A program made the position numbers and the translations under genes. 49,338 bases of DNA, taken from NCBI GenBank assembly GCA_021300155.1, contig JAJTID010000108.1, positions 1-49,338 on the forward strand, in the 5' to 3' direction. The DNA comes from Pirellula sp. GTDB lineage: Bacteria > Planctomycetota > Planctomycetia > Pirellulales > Pirellulaceae. Shown in pieces: positions 1 through 8,864 of this stretch. The notes under the pieces are model-generated. The model was not told where the DNA came from. It saw only the letters and a program-made list of their open reading frames with translations, and ran no database searches. The number at the start of each line of letters is the position of its first letter. The first letter of the stretch is position 1.

Positions 1-328
1 ATTCGTCCGTAGGCTTCATCGGCTTCCGATCCGCCCCGCGAGGTGGAAACAACCGCGTCCATCGCTTAGCGACTTCGAGCGGCGACCAAGTTTTCGCTTG
101 TTCGTCGTCGATCCGGACCAAAACGTGGAGATGGTTGTCCATGACGCTAAAACCACCTACGGACACTGCAAAAATTTGATCGAGCTCTTTGAGACGTTGA
201 TCGATCCAATCTTTCCGATTGTTGGTTCCGTCGTCTTGGAGGAGCCACGCAGAACGTACGCATCTGGAAACCAGATGGTACCAGCGAGTTACCGTCGTAT
301 CCACAAGCCGAAATCGAGCCGTAGTCAT
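1..328 (-). CDS. Y1 (HUH, IS200/RAYT-like) transposase, 5' part only
   Basis: Reading the minus strand from the ATG at 328 gives an open frame of 109 codons that leaves the window at position 1, so only the N-terminal part is present. It opens with MTTARFRLVDTT, followed by WYHLVSRCVRSAWLL, and contains NHLHVLV at residues 65-71. The two histidines (66 and 68) form the HUH metal-binding pair of Y1 transposases; the catalytic tyrosine would lie beyond the edge. A strong Shine-Dalgarno GGAGG sits at 334-338, six bases upstream of the ATG, which fixes the start. Family knowledge: such proteins nick single-stranded DNA at palindromes and move IS200/IS605-like or REP elements. The start resembles longer transposase-like proteins common in planctomycetes rather than the short RAYT near 35.4 kb. 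No REP palindromes are visible beside it. Confidence 0.85.
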   Translation of the reverse strand, partial: MTTARFRLVDTTVTRWYHLVSRCVRSAWLLQDDGTNNRKDWIDQRLKELDQIFAVSVGGFSVMDNHLHVLVRIDDEQAKTWSPLEVAKRWTRLFPPRGADRKPMKPTDE

Positions 329-523
329 TTCCTACCTCCGAAAAATCAACATTTTGACCTCAAAGTCAAGGATAAACGAAAATCGGCAAGCCTGCAACAA
401 TACAATGCGTGTCCTTTCTTAGACAAGCAGGCATGACTTTGCGTTACTGGGATACGTTTCACCGGTAAGCTACAATGGGAAAGGTTCCGAGACTTAACGA
501 TAGCTCCCCTTTAGTTCTTCCAA

Positions 524-3136
524 ATGCGTACCTCACTGCAACTCTTAGTATTCTTTCTGATTACCACATTGCCTTTATTCAGCCAAGAAAAGTCGACCCT
601 CGATTCGCCGGTAAGGACCACTCAGCAAGGCGTCCCAAAAGGGAAAATCACCAACGGTGTCTTCGCTGATAGCAATTTATTTCCTGGCACCGTTCGAGAT
701 TTCAGCGTTTATGTGCCAGCCCAATACGATCCGAGCAGTCCGGCTAGGCTTATGGTGTTTCAAGATGGCCCTAGCTACTTAAAGGCAGACGGTCCATTTC
801 GAGTACCGATTGTTCTCGACAATTTGATTCATCAGAAGGTATTGTCGCCGACCATTGCGGTCTTTGTCGCTCCAGGTACCATTCCCGCTGCCATTACCGT
901 GCCACCCACCCCTTCGTCCGCTAAAGACAGGAGCAATCGATCGTTCGAGTACGATTCGATGGGAGATCGTTACAGCAAGTTCCTAATCGATGAGTTCTTA
1001 CCCGTCGCTCTTAAGGGATTGAACGTTTCGACGCTGCCCACCGACCGCGCAATTGGTGGCATTTCATCAGGCGGAATATGTGCGTTCACGGTGGCTTGGG
1101 AACGACCTGATCAGTTTGGGCGAGTACTCAGTCACATCGGAAGCTACACGAATATCCGAGGCGGCTGGGCCTACGCTGGATTGGTTCGCAAATCCAAAGA
1201 TAATCCGAAGCCAATCAAGGTCTATCTCCAAGAAGGAGTGAGCGACCTCAATAATCTTCACGGCAACTGGCCTCTCGCCAATCAAGAGTTAGCTGCGGCT
1301 TTGCGTTACTCTGGTTATGATTTCAAACTCGACATGACGGATGGCGGTCACAGTGGTAACGCAGGTGGGAAAGTACTTCCAGATGCTTTGCGATGGCTAT
1401 GGTCGAATGACAAAACGATTCATCCCGAGGAGAAACTTCAAACGACTGTCGATTGGAAACCTCATGCGGACGCTATTCCTCGCGAGGATGTGCCTCATGG
1501 TACGGTCGAAACCATGCCAGCATGGGAATCCAAGATCTTTGAGAAGACGACTCGCGAGTGTTCCATTTACGTTCCAGCCCAATACAAGAAAGGAACGCCC
1601 GCGGCATTAATGGTCTTTCAAGATGGGCACTCCTTCATGAATCCCAAAGGGCGATGGCGCGTTCCTGTCGTTTTTGACAATCTCATTGCACGCGGTGATA
1701 TGCCTCCGACAATCGCTGTGTTCATCAATCCTGGTCACGATCCATCCAAACCGCAATCGGAGCGAAACAAATTCTCGAATCGTGGATTCGAATACGATAG
1801 CCTTGGGGATCGCTATGCAAGGTTCTTGACCGAGGAGATCATTCCCGAAGTCGAGAAGAAGTATTCGGTTTCAAGCGATCCCAATATGCGAGCTATTTGC
1901 GGATCGAGTTCAGGCGGCATCTGTGCCTTTACCGTTGCGTGGGAACGACCCAATGTATTTCGCAAGGTACTGACCAGTGTAGGCAGTTTTGTCAATTTGC
2001 GGGGTGGCGACGCATACGCAACCATGATTCGAAAGACCGAGCCGAAGCCGATTCGAATGTACATGTGCGATACGAGCGGTGATTTGGACAATCCATTTGG
2101 ACATTGGCCGCTCGCCAACAAGCAAATGGCCTCCTCGCTCGCTTACATGGGATACGACGTGCGATTTGATTGGGCCGAGGGGTACGGGCACAATTCAGAT
2201 TTCGGTGGCGAACGGTTCCCCGAGGCATTGAAGTGGCTATGGCGCAAGGACTCGCATCAGCCCGTCATCAATACCAAGGATGATTTGAAGGGGGACCTAA
2301 CCTTGTTGCGTCAGTTGATCCGCGGTCAGGATTGGGAGCTCGTTGCCGAGAACATCGGTTTTGCTGACGCCCCATGCAGTGATACCGAAGGGAATTTTTA
2401 CTACTCCGACATGAAGGCGCCTGCGGTATTTCGTATCGATGCGAAGGATGGCAAACGCACGGAGATCGCCAAGGAGGCTCTGAGTGGAATGAAGTTTGGT
2501 CCGAATGGATTACTCTATGGATGCCAGGGTGCCAAGAACCGTGTGGTTTCTCTTGACACTAACTCGGGTGCAATCGAAGTCGTCGCTTCGGGCGTCACCC
2601 CCAATGACTTAGCTGTGAGCAGCAGTGGCTTTATCTACATCACCGAAACAAAACAGCAGCAAGTGACTCGCATCGAGATCGCAACAGGACAGGTGAAGGT
2701 GATGGATACCGGCATCACTCGGCCCAATGGAATTGTGCTTTCGAACGATGGCGGAACCTTGGCAGTCTCTGATCACGGTGGACCTCACATGTGGACATTT
2801 CGCGTGAAGAACGATAACACGCTGGACGCCAAGATGCCAACGATGTCGCTCCGTTTGGAGATTGACCCGAAGGGTGAGTTTCGATCGAAGGAACCACCTC
2901 CCTATATCAGTGCATCCAAAGGCGATGGATCGGCGGTAGATAAGATCGGGCGTTACTATGTGACATCCGCCTTGGGTATCCAAATATTTGATCCTACCGG
3001 GCGCATGTGCGGTGTTCTTCCCATGCCAAATCCAGGAAAGCCATTAACCAGTTGCACATTAGCGGGGAAGAACCACGATTTTCTTTACGTAACGAACGGG
3101 GACAAAATTTTTAAAAGAATGCTGAAAATGGAGTAA
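524..3136 (+). CDS. Exported tandem enterochelin-esterase-like / SMP-30 gluconolactonase-like fusion
   Basis: The protein has 870 residues. Residues 1-20 (MRTSLQLLVFFLITTLPLFS) look like a signal peptide. Two homologous alpha/beta-hydrolase domains of the Fes/esterase D type follow, at about 45-300 and 330-580. Each has a nucleophile elbow (GISSG near 179-183; GSSSG near 460-464), the shared stretch GGICAFTVAWERP, and a late histidine (GGHSGN at 275; GYGHNS at 555), so both could be active. Residues 600-870 form an SMP-30/gluconolactonase-like beta-propeller with repeated NGLLYG, NDLAV and NGIVLS strands. Family members hydrolyse esters such as siderophore or sugar esters, and lactones; the real substrate is unknown. 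The gene stands alone, followed by a decayed region. The two esterase domains look like an internal duplication. A short overlapping frame at 475-669 is a shadow. Confidence 0.9.
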   Translation: MRTSLQLLVFFLITTLPLFSQEKSTLDSPVRTTQQGVPKGKITNGVFADSNLFPGTVRDFSVYVPAQYDPSSPARLMVFQDGPSYLKADGPFRVPIVLDNLIHQKVLSPTIAVFVAPGTIPAAITVPPTPSSAKDRSNRSFEYDSMGDRYSKFLIDEFLPVALKGLNVSTLPTDRAIGGISSGGICAFTVAWERPDQFGRVLSHIGSYTNIRGGWAYAGLVRKSKDNPKPIKVYLQEGVSDLNNLHGNWPLANQELAAALRYSGYDFKLDMTDGGHSGNAGGKVLPDALRWLWSNDKTIHPEEKLQTTVDWKPHADAIPREDVPHGTVETMPAWESKIFEKTTRECSIYVPAQYKKGTPAALMVFQDGHSFMNPKGRWRVPVVFDNLIARGDMPPTIAVFINPGHDPSKPQSERNKFSNRGFEYDSLGDRYARFLTEEIIPEVEKKYSVSSDPNMRAICGSSSGGICAFTVAWERPNVFRKVLTSVGSFVNLRGGDAYATMIRKTEPKPIRMYMCDTSGDLDNPFGHWPLANKQMASSLAYMGYDVRFDWAEGYGHNSDFGGERFPEALKWLWRKDSHQPVINTKDDLKGDLTLLRQLIRGQDWELVAENIGFADAPCSDTEGNFYYSDMKAPAVFRIDAKDGKRTEIAKEALSGMKFGPNGLLYGCQGAKNRVVSLDTNSGAIEVVASGVTPNDLAVSSSGFIYITETKQQQVTRIEIATGQVKVMDTGITRPNGIVLSNDGGTLAVSDHGGPHMWTFRVKNDNTLDAKMPTMSLRLEIDPKGEFRSKEPPPYISASKGDGSAVDKIGRYYVTSALGIQIFDPTGRMCGVLPMPNPGKPLTSCTLAGKNHDFLYVTNGDKIFKRMLKME

Positions 3137-3199
3137 TATGGGGCCGCGAAAGCTTTTTTCTAAATGAAGGACTCTGCTCATCTTTTCTTCGGGAGAGTC

Positions 3200-3870
3200 T
3201 TGTAAGGGCCACAACGCAATATTTAATCCTGGCAGAACGGCCCTCTATTGCGAACGCGTCTTTTGAAACCTTGCCAGTAGCGTGCGACTCTGGCCAAACA
3301 GTCGGACGCTTTGATTTGTAAAGCAAAGTCTTTCGGTTCGAGTAACCCGTTCGTAAGCTGCGATGGCTTCATCCGACTGCCCAACGCAAAGTCGCGACAA
3401 ACCTAAATACTAAGGAGCAATCGCGTCTGCTTTGCGCAGCGCTTCTGCGTTTTGGAACGACTCTATGGCGATCGCATCATTTCCACGTTGCGACTCGAAA
3501 AGCCCGAGGAGCATCCCTGTATTTCCAGACTGAGGCTCTTTGACCGATTAATCTTTTAAGGACGCGATAAGTTTGTCTAGCGTACCAAACTTCACACGAT
3601 AGCTGTACACTCGATCGAGCGCAATTCCTCGTCGCGGACTCTTTTGCAACACACTCAGGAAGCGGTCGGCTGAACCTGCTGCTGTTTCTCTTCGTCCGTT
3701 AGTCCGACGCCCTGACTGGAGATCGGTTGTTCGTAACAAGACAGTGCTGTGTATAGCAACAGCGACTGAAACAACGATCTTTTAATCGTCCTCTGTATCA
3801 ACGACACCGAACGGGAAGACAACGAACGGGAAGACATGGGCAAGGCGGAACCTCGCGAAAGAAAAGTCAA
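3200..3870 (-). pseudogene. Decayed TPR protein gene
   Basis: No intact gene fills this stretch, but the minus strand holds pieces of one. A hydrophobic start (LFQSLLLYTALSCYEQ) runs to LTDEEKQQQ near 3675, then the frame shifts. The next piece reads ADRFLSVLQKSPRRGIALD and ends KLIASLKD at a stop (3548). Beyond that stop, in the same frame, coding-like sequence resumes (SGNTGMLLGLFESQRGNDAI, then ESFQNAEALRKADAIAP), hits another stop near 3410, and resumes with YLGLSRLCVGQSDEAIAAYER. The pattern of paired helices with G/A/Y positions is TPR-like, and the RFLSVLQKSPRRG segment resembles large planctomycete TPR/HEAT proteins that I recall. One frameshift, at least two stops and loss of most of the usual length mark it as a relic. 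Confidence 0.7.
3808..3836 (+). repeat. Direct repeat, 15-bp period, in relic gene
   Basis: CGAACGGGAAGACA is present at 3808-3821 and again at 3823-3836, in the N-terminal part of the decayed TPR gene. Confidence 0.8.
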
Positions 3871-3938
3871 AAGCGTTTGTTGGCTCTATTTTGCGGACGA
3901 TTCAACGCACATAACTTAGCGATTCGAAGTCCGTTTTG

Positions 3939-6512
3939 CTACTTTTGTAGAATTTTTTTGCGACCCGTTTGCGTGAGCCGATTCCTAATGAACCACCAGA
4001 TTACCCCCACTCCGGCTAGACCAATCCACCATGGGAGGTTCGCATAAAGTCCAGTTGCACTCTTCTCTGAACGAATCTCTGTGCCGAGCTGCAAACTATG
4101 CGATACGACGAGTGGAGCAATCTGCCGGTGTTGACTACCTAACGCCTGAGTCATCTCCTGCGTCTTGTAGCTCCAGAATCGATAGAACCATCCGCTATAT
4201 TGAACACGCATCCTTGGGTATTGAACCTGCAACTCATCGCTCCCGACAGATGGCGCACCGCTCGCCAATTCACCACCCTGCAACCAATCGGGCAATTCGC
4301 GAGTTAATATCGTGATGGGATATTCTCCATTGTAAATGATTGGTTCGTTTTCCGTTGGCATTTCGAGCGTGACGTTGCCGATGTCTGCCATGCAGTCTAA
4401 TTCATAATAGTGATCACCGCCCAACCAACTCTGCTCTCGTGCCTTTTCGACCGGTATCTTGGTAGCTCGAACCACACGAGCTTTGCCGCTGATCCATTCC
4501 ATGGAAGGTTTCGATCGCCCCTTGGAGCCCTTCGCCAACGAATTTTCTAGCAACTTCGTCAACGTTGCCGTCGCTTGCGGTACGGATGATTTCGTATCGA
4601 TCCCAATCGCGGAAACCAAACGAAGCAAAGAAAAAAGTGGTTCTAACTCGTTAGATGCCAATGGACGAATCGGCGACTGTAGGTTCTCTAACTCATCCCG
4701 AAACGAAAGATCCCAACCCAATACGAGCAAGCACTGCAATCGCTCCGGCAACACCGGCTTCCAATCGTTCATTGCAATTTCGCCAATTCGGTTCGGCCGA
4801 ATCTTCCATCGGATATCATCGACCACGATAGCCTTGCGTATCTTCCCATCTGCACTCTCCTCGAACGCGAAGCCTGAAGCGACAAAAGGTTGCAGAAATG
4901 CATGTTGTTTGCTTTGGTTCATCCAATCTTTGGGAATCCGATTGCAATAGATCACGGTCGCTTCTTCCCCTTCGCCAGCTACAGTGATTCGAAAGAACTG
5001 TGTCTGTTCCGCTCGTTGCATGGCTTGGACTGCGGGGGAGCGATTGGTTTTACGAAGCTCTAAAACATCGACCCGTTCTACCTGTGTCGCGATTCCTTCT
5101 AAAGACTTCAATTTGATATTCCCGGCAACTGGCCATGCATAGTCTGATTCGCAAAGCTGTTGGATTTCTGGAGCATGCTTCTGTGCCGCTAGCAACAATT
5201 GCAATGCGCCTTCGGACACGGATTCTGCCGTCGATTCCCATTCCTTAGAAGCAAACTCTCCCACCGATTGGTTTACTGTTTTCATAACGAGCGAGAACGG
5301 CGTATTGAAATCGCGCGGTGGTTGCCATAGTTTGGGGCTAGGCAAACCTCGTAACCATCGGACGAATCGTTGGCTATGCTTTGAGGTTGTCTCGTTTGGA
5401 TCCTGCAGTGCAGCAGCGAAGAGAACCGGCGCCGTCTCAGGACCACGCTGTGACGAATAGGCTACTTTCTTCGTGAAAAACCCGATCACTTCCACGGTAC
5501 GATTCAATTCGGCGTAGCTTGCTTTCCCCAAGATGTCCACTGGAACATAAACGGTCACAGGCTGGCTATTCGCTTCGTCAGGCTTCAACCACAACACACG
5601 ATAATCGACTGCAGGCCATCCTTTACCTTCGATGTGCCCGTTTCGTTCATCGACCAATGCAATCGTTCCGCGAAATCGAATCGGTACACCTCGCACTGCA
5701 TTATTCGAAGTGGAAACCAACTGCATCACTTCCACACGAGGAACTTCACGAGCGTTGAGGATGCCTCTCTCGAGCTCCGATCGCAACTGCAGTACTCGTT
5801 GCCACGTTCGCAAACTAATCAGATGCTCGGATTCACGCCACGTTTGATTGTCTTGCATTTGAAGGATAAACCGACGGTCCAATGCGAGTCGAAACGATCT
5901 CCCCCATGCATCGTCAGGTAGCTCCTTGAGCCTTGAAGATGAGCCTTGAAGCTCCTCTTCGATCGCGCGAATCGTTTCAACTTCGCTGTCGGCACCATCG
6001 TTCGCGGCGTTTCCCAACGTCTCTTCCCAACGTCCGAGTTGCTCCAACGAATTTGCAAGCCATTCATCAATGGCGGCAGAGGATGTCAATTCCACTTGCG
6101 AATACTGCTGTTCGATCAAGGCCGCGATCTCTTTGGGACTCGCACTAGCGATCAAGAACTCCATGACTTGTTGCATCTGCGACTGCGAACTCAGCGTCGA
6201 TCGCAATTGCAATTGCTCGTACGTCCAATCGTTCGATGCCGTACTAGACTCTTCATTCAAATCAGACTCTGTTGTCGTCTCGGTCGCAGCCTCTACCCCT
6301 TGGTCGCCATACGGTTCAAACAATCCGATGGCCGTGCCGACTTTTTCCACTTGTTTGGTGTCGCTCACCGTTTGAATCAGAATAAGAATCAAAAAGAGCA
6401 GCACAAATAGCGAAATCAGTTTTCGAGTGCCGTTGCTTTGTTCCATCGTTTTCGCTCTAGACTGGGATTGTCCATCCAATCCATACCAGCGATTTTGACG
6501 TTTGGTTGGCAT
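3939..6512 (-). CDS. Large membrane-anchored protein of unknown function
   Basis: This 857-residue protein is not recognised. It has a short cytoplasmic N-terminus rich in K/R/Q, one hydrophobic segment at about residues 31-48 (KLISLFVLLFLILILIQTV), a long acidic and Ser/Gln-rich linker, a large probably extracytoplasmic middle part, and a second hydrophobic segment close to the C-terminus (WWIGLAGVGVIWWFI) followed by a basic tail RNRLTQTGRKKILQK. The topology therefore suggests a big loop held at both ends by membrane helices. The middle region contains strand-rich stretches (for example PIRFRGTIALVDERNGHIEG) that look OB/beta-sandwich-like, but I cannot assign a family. Its start is 22 bases after the stop of the kinase-TAXI gene, so co-transcription is likely and a role in the same signalling or envelope process is a fair guess. 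Confidence 0.85.
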   Translation of the reverse strand: MPTKRQNRWYGLDGQSQSRAKTMEQSNGTRKLISLFVLLFLILILIQTVSDTKQVEKVGTAIGLFEPYGDQGVEAATETTTESDLNEESSTASNDWTYEQLQLRSTLSSQSQMQQVMEFLIASASPKEIAALIEQQYSQVELTSSAAIDEWLANSLEQLGRWEETLGNAANDGADSEVETIRAIEEELQGSSSRLKELPDDAWGRSFRLALDRRFILQMQDNQTWRESEHLISLRTWQRVLQLRSELERGILNAREVPRVEVMQLVSTSNNAVRGVPIRFRGTIALVDERNGHIEGKGWPAVDYRVLWLKPDEANSQPVTVYVPVDILGKASYAELNRTVEVIGFFTKKVAYSSQRGPETAPVLFAAALQDPNETTSKHSQRFVRWLRGLPSPKLWQPPRDFNTPFSLVMKTVNQSVGEFASKEWESTAESVSEGALQLLLAAQKHAPEIQQLCESDYAWPVAGNIKLKSLEGIATQVERVDVLELRKTNRSPAVQAMQRAEQTQFFRITVAGEGEEATVIYCNRIPKDWMNQSKQHAFLQPFVASGFAFEESADGKIRKAIVVDDIRWKIRPNRIGEIAMNDWKPVLPERLQCLLVLGWDLSFRDELENLQSPIRPLASNELEPLFSLLRLVSAIGIDTKSSVPQATATLTKLLENSLAKGSKGRSKPSMEWISGKARVVRATKIPVEKAREQSWLGGDHYYELDCMADIGNVTLEMPTENEPIIYNGEYPITILTRELPDWLQGGELASGAPSVGSDELQVQYPRMRVQYSGWFYRFWSYKTQEMTQALGSQHRQIAPLVVSHSLQLGTEIRSEKSATGLYANLPWWIGLAGVGVIWWFIRNRLTQTGRKKILQK

Positions 6513-6534
6513 CGTGTACGTTCCTAAACGTTCG

Positions 6535-8769
6535 TTACCGATCGGGGGAGGTAAAGAATTTGCGAGCGGCTTCGTGATAGGGCAGCCCTTGCCAATTCGA
6601 AGCCAACTCGAAGGGGATCATACCCGCCAACGGCTTGTCTTTCCGATAGATCGCTTGAAGAGAGTCTTTTACAAATCGCGACGAAGCATCTTTCCTGACC
6701 ACCAACAATGCGGTAGTAGCCAAGGTCTGGACGGGAGTCGTTCGATCGAGCGAATATTCTGCGGGTGGAATTTCGTAGGGGCGGAACATCGGCTCTTCCA
6801 ATGCAAGCGACCCTACGTTGGTCAAAGACAAAAACTCAAACCCTTCATCAACGAGCATCTTGTGCATTCCCGGCTGACCTACCTTTATCACCGCAACGAC
6901 GACCTCTGCTTGCTTTCGCATTTCCTCTTCAAACCAATCTCCGTTGACGATCGCAAGCTTCTCGACATCGATCGCAAAATGGGAAAGCAATCGTGTTGCC
7001 GCTTGTCGTGTACCAGACTCAGGAGAGCCGAGCATCACTCGCTTGTTGGCAATCGCCTCCACATTGCGAATCTCTAATTCCTTTCGAACGAGAATATGGA
7101 CCGCTTCGTAAAACAACGGTGCTACCACAGCGACTTGATCGGATCGAACGGCCGACTCTTGCATGATCGCCATTTGAGCGCGGTTTTCTAGGAGATGCTT
7201 GAGATTCTCTAAGGAGCCATAGGTAGAAATGACATTCGCATGCATCCCTGTCTCAGACTCCAGCACTTTGGTAATCTCACCCGCCATTTGAAAATACATC
7301 CCGCCTGACGATCCGGATGCAATCGCAAACGAACGTGGTACCGAGTGATCACGCATGTATTGCATGGCTGATGGCCCGATCAACCAAAGCGAGATTCCGA
7401 CCAATAGAACTAGAATAGCGACGTTCTGGGCTCGCCGCTGAGACACGGACGGCTCGACGTTTCGATGCCCTGACAACGCAGCAATGATCGGAACATTGGC
7501 CAACCAATGCTTTGCTTTTCGAATCCACGATGGCGCTCGAGCCTCGATCGGCGCTCCGGAATAGAAGCGTTGCAAATCGTCGGCTAAATCTCGGGCCGAA
7601 GCGTAACGTCGGCTCGGTGTTTTCTCTAAGCACTTCATGACGATCGTGTCGAGATCGGGATGTACATCATCACGCGATGCGCGAACGCTCGGAGTTGGGC
7701 GGTTCATGACCTGCATCATCGTTTGCATGATCGACTCCGCCTGAAACGGCGGCTTGCCAACCAAGAGCGCGTACAAGATAGCGCCGATGGCATAAACATC
7801 TGTGGATGCACTGTGCTCTTCACTTTTGCCAGCCGCCTGTTCAGGTGACATATAACTCGGTGTCCCCAACGCAGCCCCCGTCGCCGTCAGCCCTTCGTTC
7901 GAGTCCATTCGCTTGGCGAGACCAAAGTCGGTAAGCACCACTTCGTCGTCTTCATTGATGAGCACATTCGCAGGCTTCAAATCGCGATGCACGACTCCTT
8001 GCGAATGGGCATAATCGATCGCCTTGGCTACATCGCGTGTATACCTCACCGCATCGCGTACTGCCATTGGCCCTTCTGCAAGTTTCTTTGCCAGATCGGT
8101 GCCAGGCACATAATCCATCGAAAAGAAGTGATGCCCTTCGTGTTCCCCGCAATGATAGATCGTGATGATGGAGGAGTGCATCAAACTCCCTGCACTTCGA
8201 GCCTCGGCATAAAATCGGTTGACTTCATCGTCACTCGCTAAAGCACCGGAACGAATCATCTTCACCGCAACCTGACGACTCAGGTTGGTCTGTGTCGCTA
8301 AATACACGACCCCCATCCCACCTCGCCCAAGCACTTTCTCCAGGGTGTATTCTCCAAACCGACAAGGAAGCACTCCCTGCGTATTGTCGACACTCGGCAA
8401 TGAGGAAAAGCTAAAGTCTCTCGATCGCGTGGGGGGAGGCAGCGTGGACTCATCCGGTGAGATAATGCGAGGCTCGGATCCTTTCGCAGGCATCGTCACT
8501 GCATTCGGATCAGGCGATACCTCTGGAGTCTTTTCCGAAGAGCGTTTCGAGTCGGGAAGCGGGAGCGGATTCGGTGCCAGAATCGGTCCGGCCATGGTTT
8601 CGATCCAATCCGCAGTATCCAATAGTTCGCTGAGCCGTCCACTCAATTGCGGATATCGTTGTAGAAACGTATCCCGATCCTCGGGATTTCCTGCATCGAA
8701 TCGACGCATAAACTCGAGCAACGCTTGATCCAACTCTAATTCGGACTCGTCGTCAGATTCGTTGATCAT
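6535..8769 (-). CDS. Ser/Thr protein kinase fused to TAXI solute-receptor domain
   Basis: The protein has 744 residues. Residues 1-130 are an acidic, proline-rich cytoplasmic lead. Residues 141-400 form a Hanks-type kinase: GRGGMGVVY (148-156), the ATP lysine in VAVKM (170), catalytic HRDLKPANV (261-269), DFGLAKR (281-287) and SPEQAA. One membrane helix lies at about 449-466 (NVAILVLLVGISLWLIG). Residues 478-744 match TAXI-type TRAP solute receptors: the opening ASGSSGGMYFQMAGEITKVL, then NVISTYGSLENLKHLL and RAQMAIMQESA, and later GSPESGTRQAA. In that family the domain binds small acids such as glutamate in the periplasm. Inferred role: a transmembrane kinase whose activity is set by a bound solute. 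No TRAP permease gene is adjacent. It lies between a membrane NTPase (95 bases upstream) and the unknown membrane protein (22 bases downstream). Confidence 0.92.
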   Translation of the reverse strand: MINESDDESELELDQALLEFMRRFDAGNPEDRDTFLQRYPQLSGRLSELLDTADWIETMAGPILAPNPLPLPDSKRSSEKTPEVSPDPNAVTMPAKGSEPRIISPDESTLPPPTRSRDFSFSSLPSVDNTQGVLPCRFGEYTLEKVLGRGGMGVVYLATQTNLSRQVAVKMIRSGALASDDEVNRFYAEARSAGSLMHSSIITIYHCGEHEGHHFFSMDYVPGTDLAKKLAEGPMAVRDAVRYTRDVAKAIDYAHSQGVVHRDLKPANVLINEDDEVVLTDFGLAKRMDSNEGLTATGAALGTPSYMSPEQAAGKSEEHSASTDVYAIGAILYALLVGKPPFQAESIMQTMMQVMNRPTPSVRASRDDVHPDLDTIVMKCLEKTPSRRYASARDLADDLQRFYSGAPIEARAPSWIRKAKHWLANVPIIAALSGHRNVEPSVSQRRAQNVAILVLLVGISLWLIGPSAMQYMRDHSVPRSFAIASGSSGGMYFQMAGEITKVLESETGMHANVISTYGSLENLKHLLENRAQMAIMQESAVRSDQVAVVAPLFYEAVHILVRKELEIRNVEAIANKRVMLGSPESGTRQAATRLLSHFAIDVEKLAIVNGDWFEEEMRKQAEVVVAVIKVGQPGMHKMLVDEGFEFLSLTNVGSLALEEPMFRPYEIPPAEYSLDRTTPVQTLATTALLVVRKDASSRFVKDSLQAIYRKDKPLAGMIPFELASNWQGLPYHEAARKFFTSPDR

Positions 8770-8864
8770 GCACTATTAGGTTTCGAGAGCGAAAGCAAAC
8801 CATACCGGAACAACCGGGACTTAGCATCCCTCTAGGATACACGAATCGCCGATTTCTCTCTACG

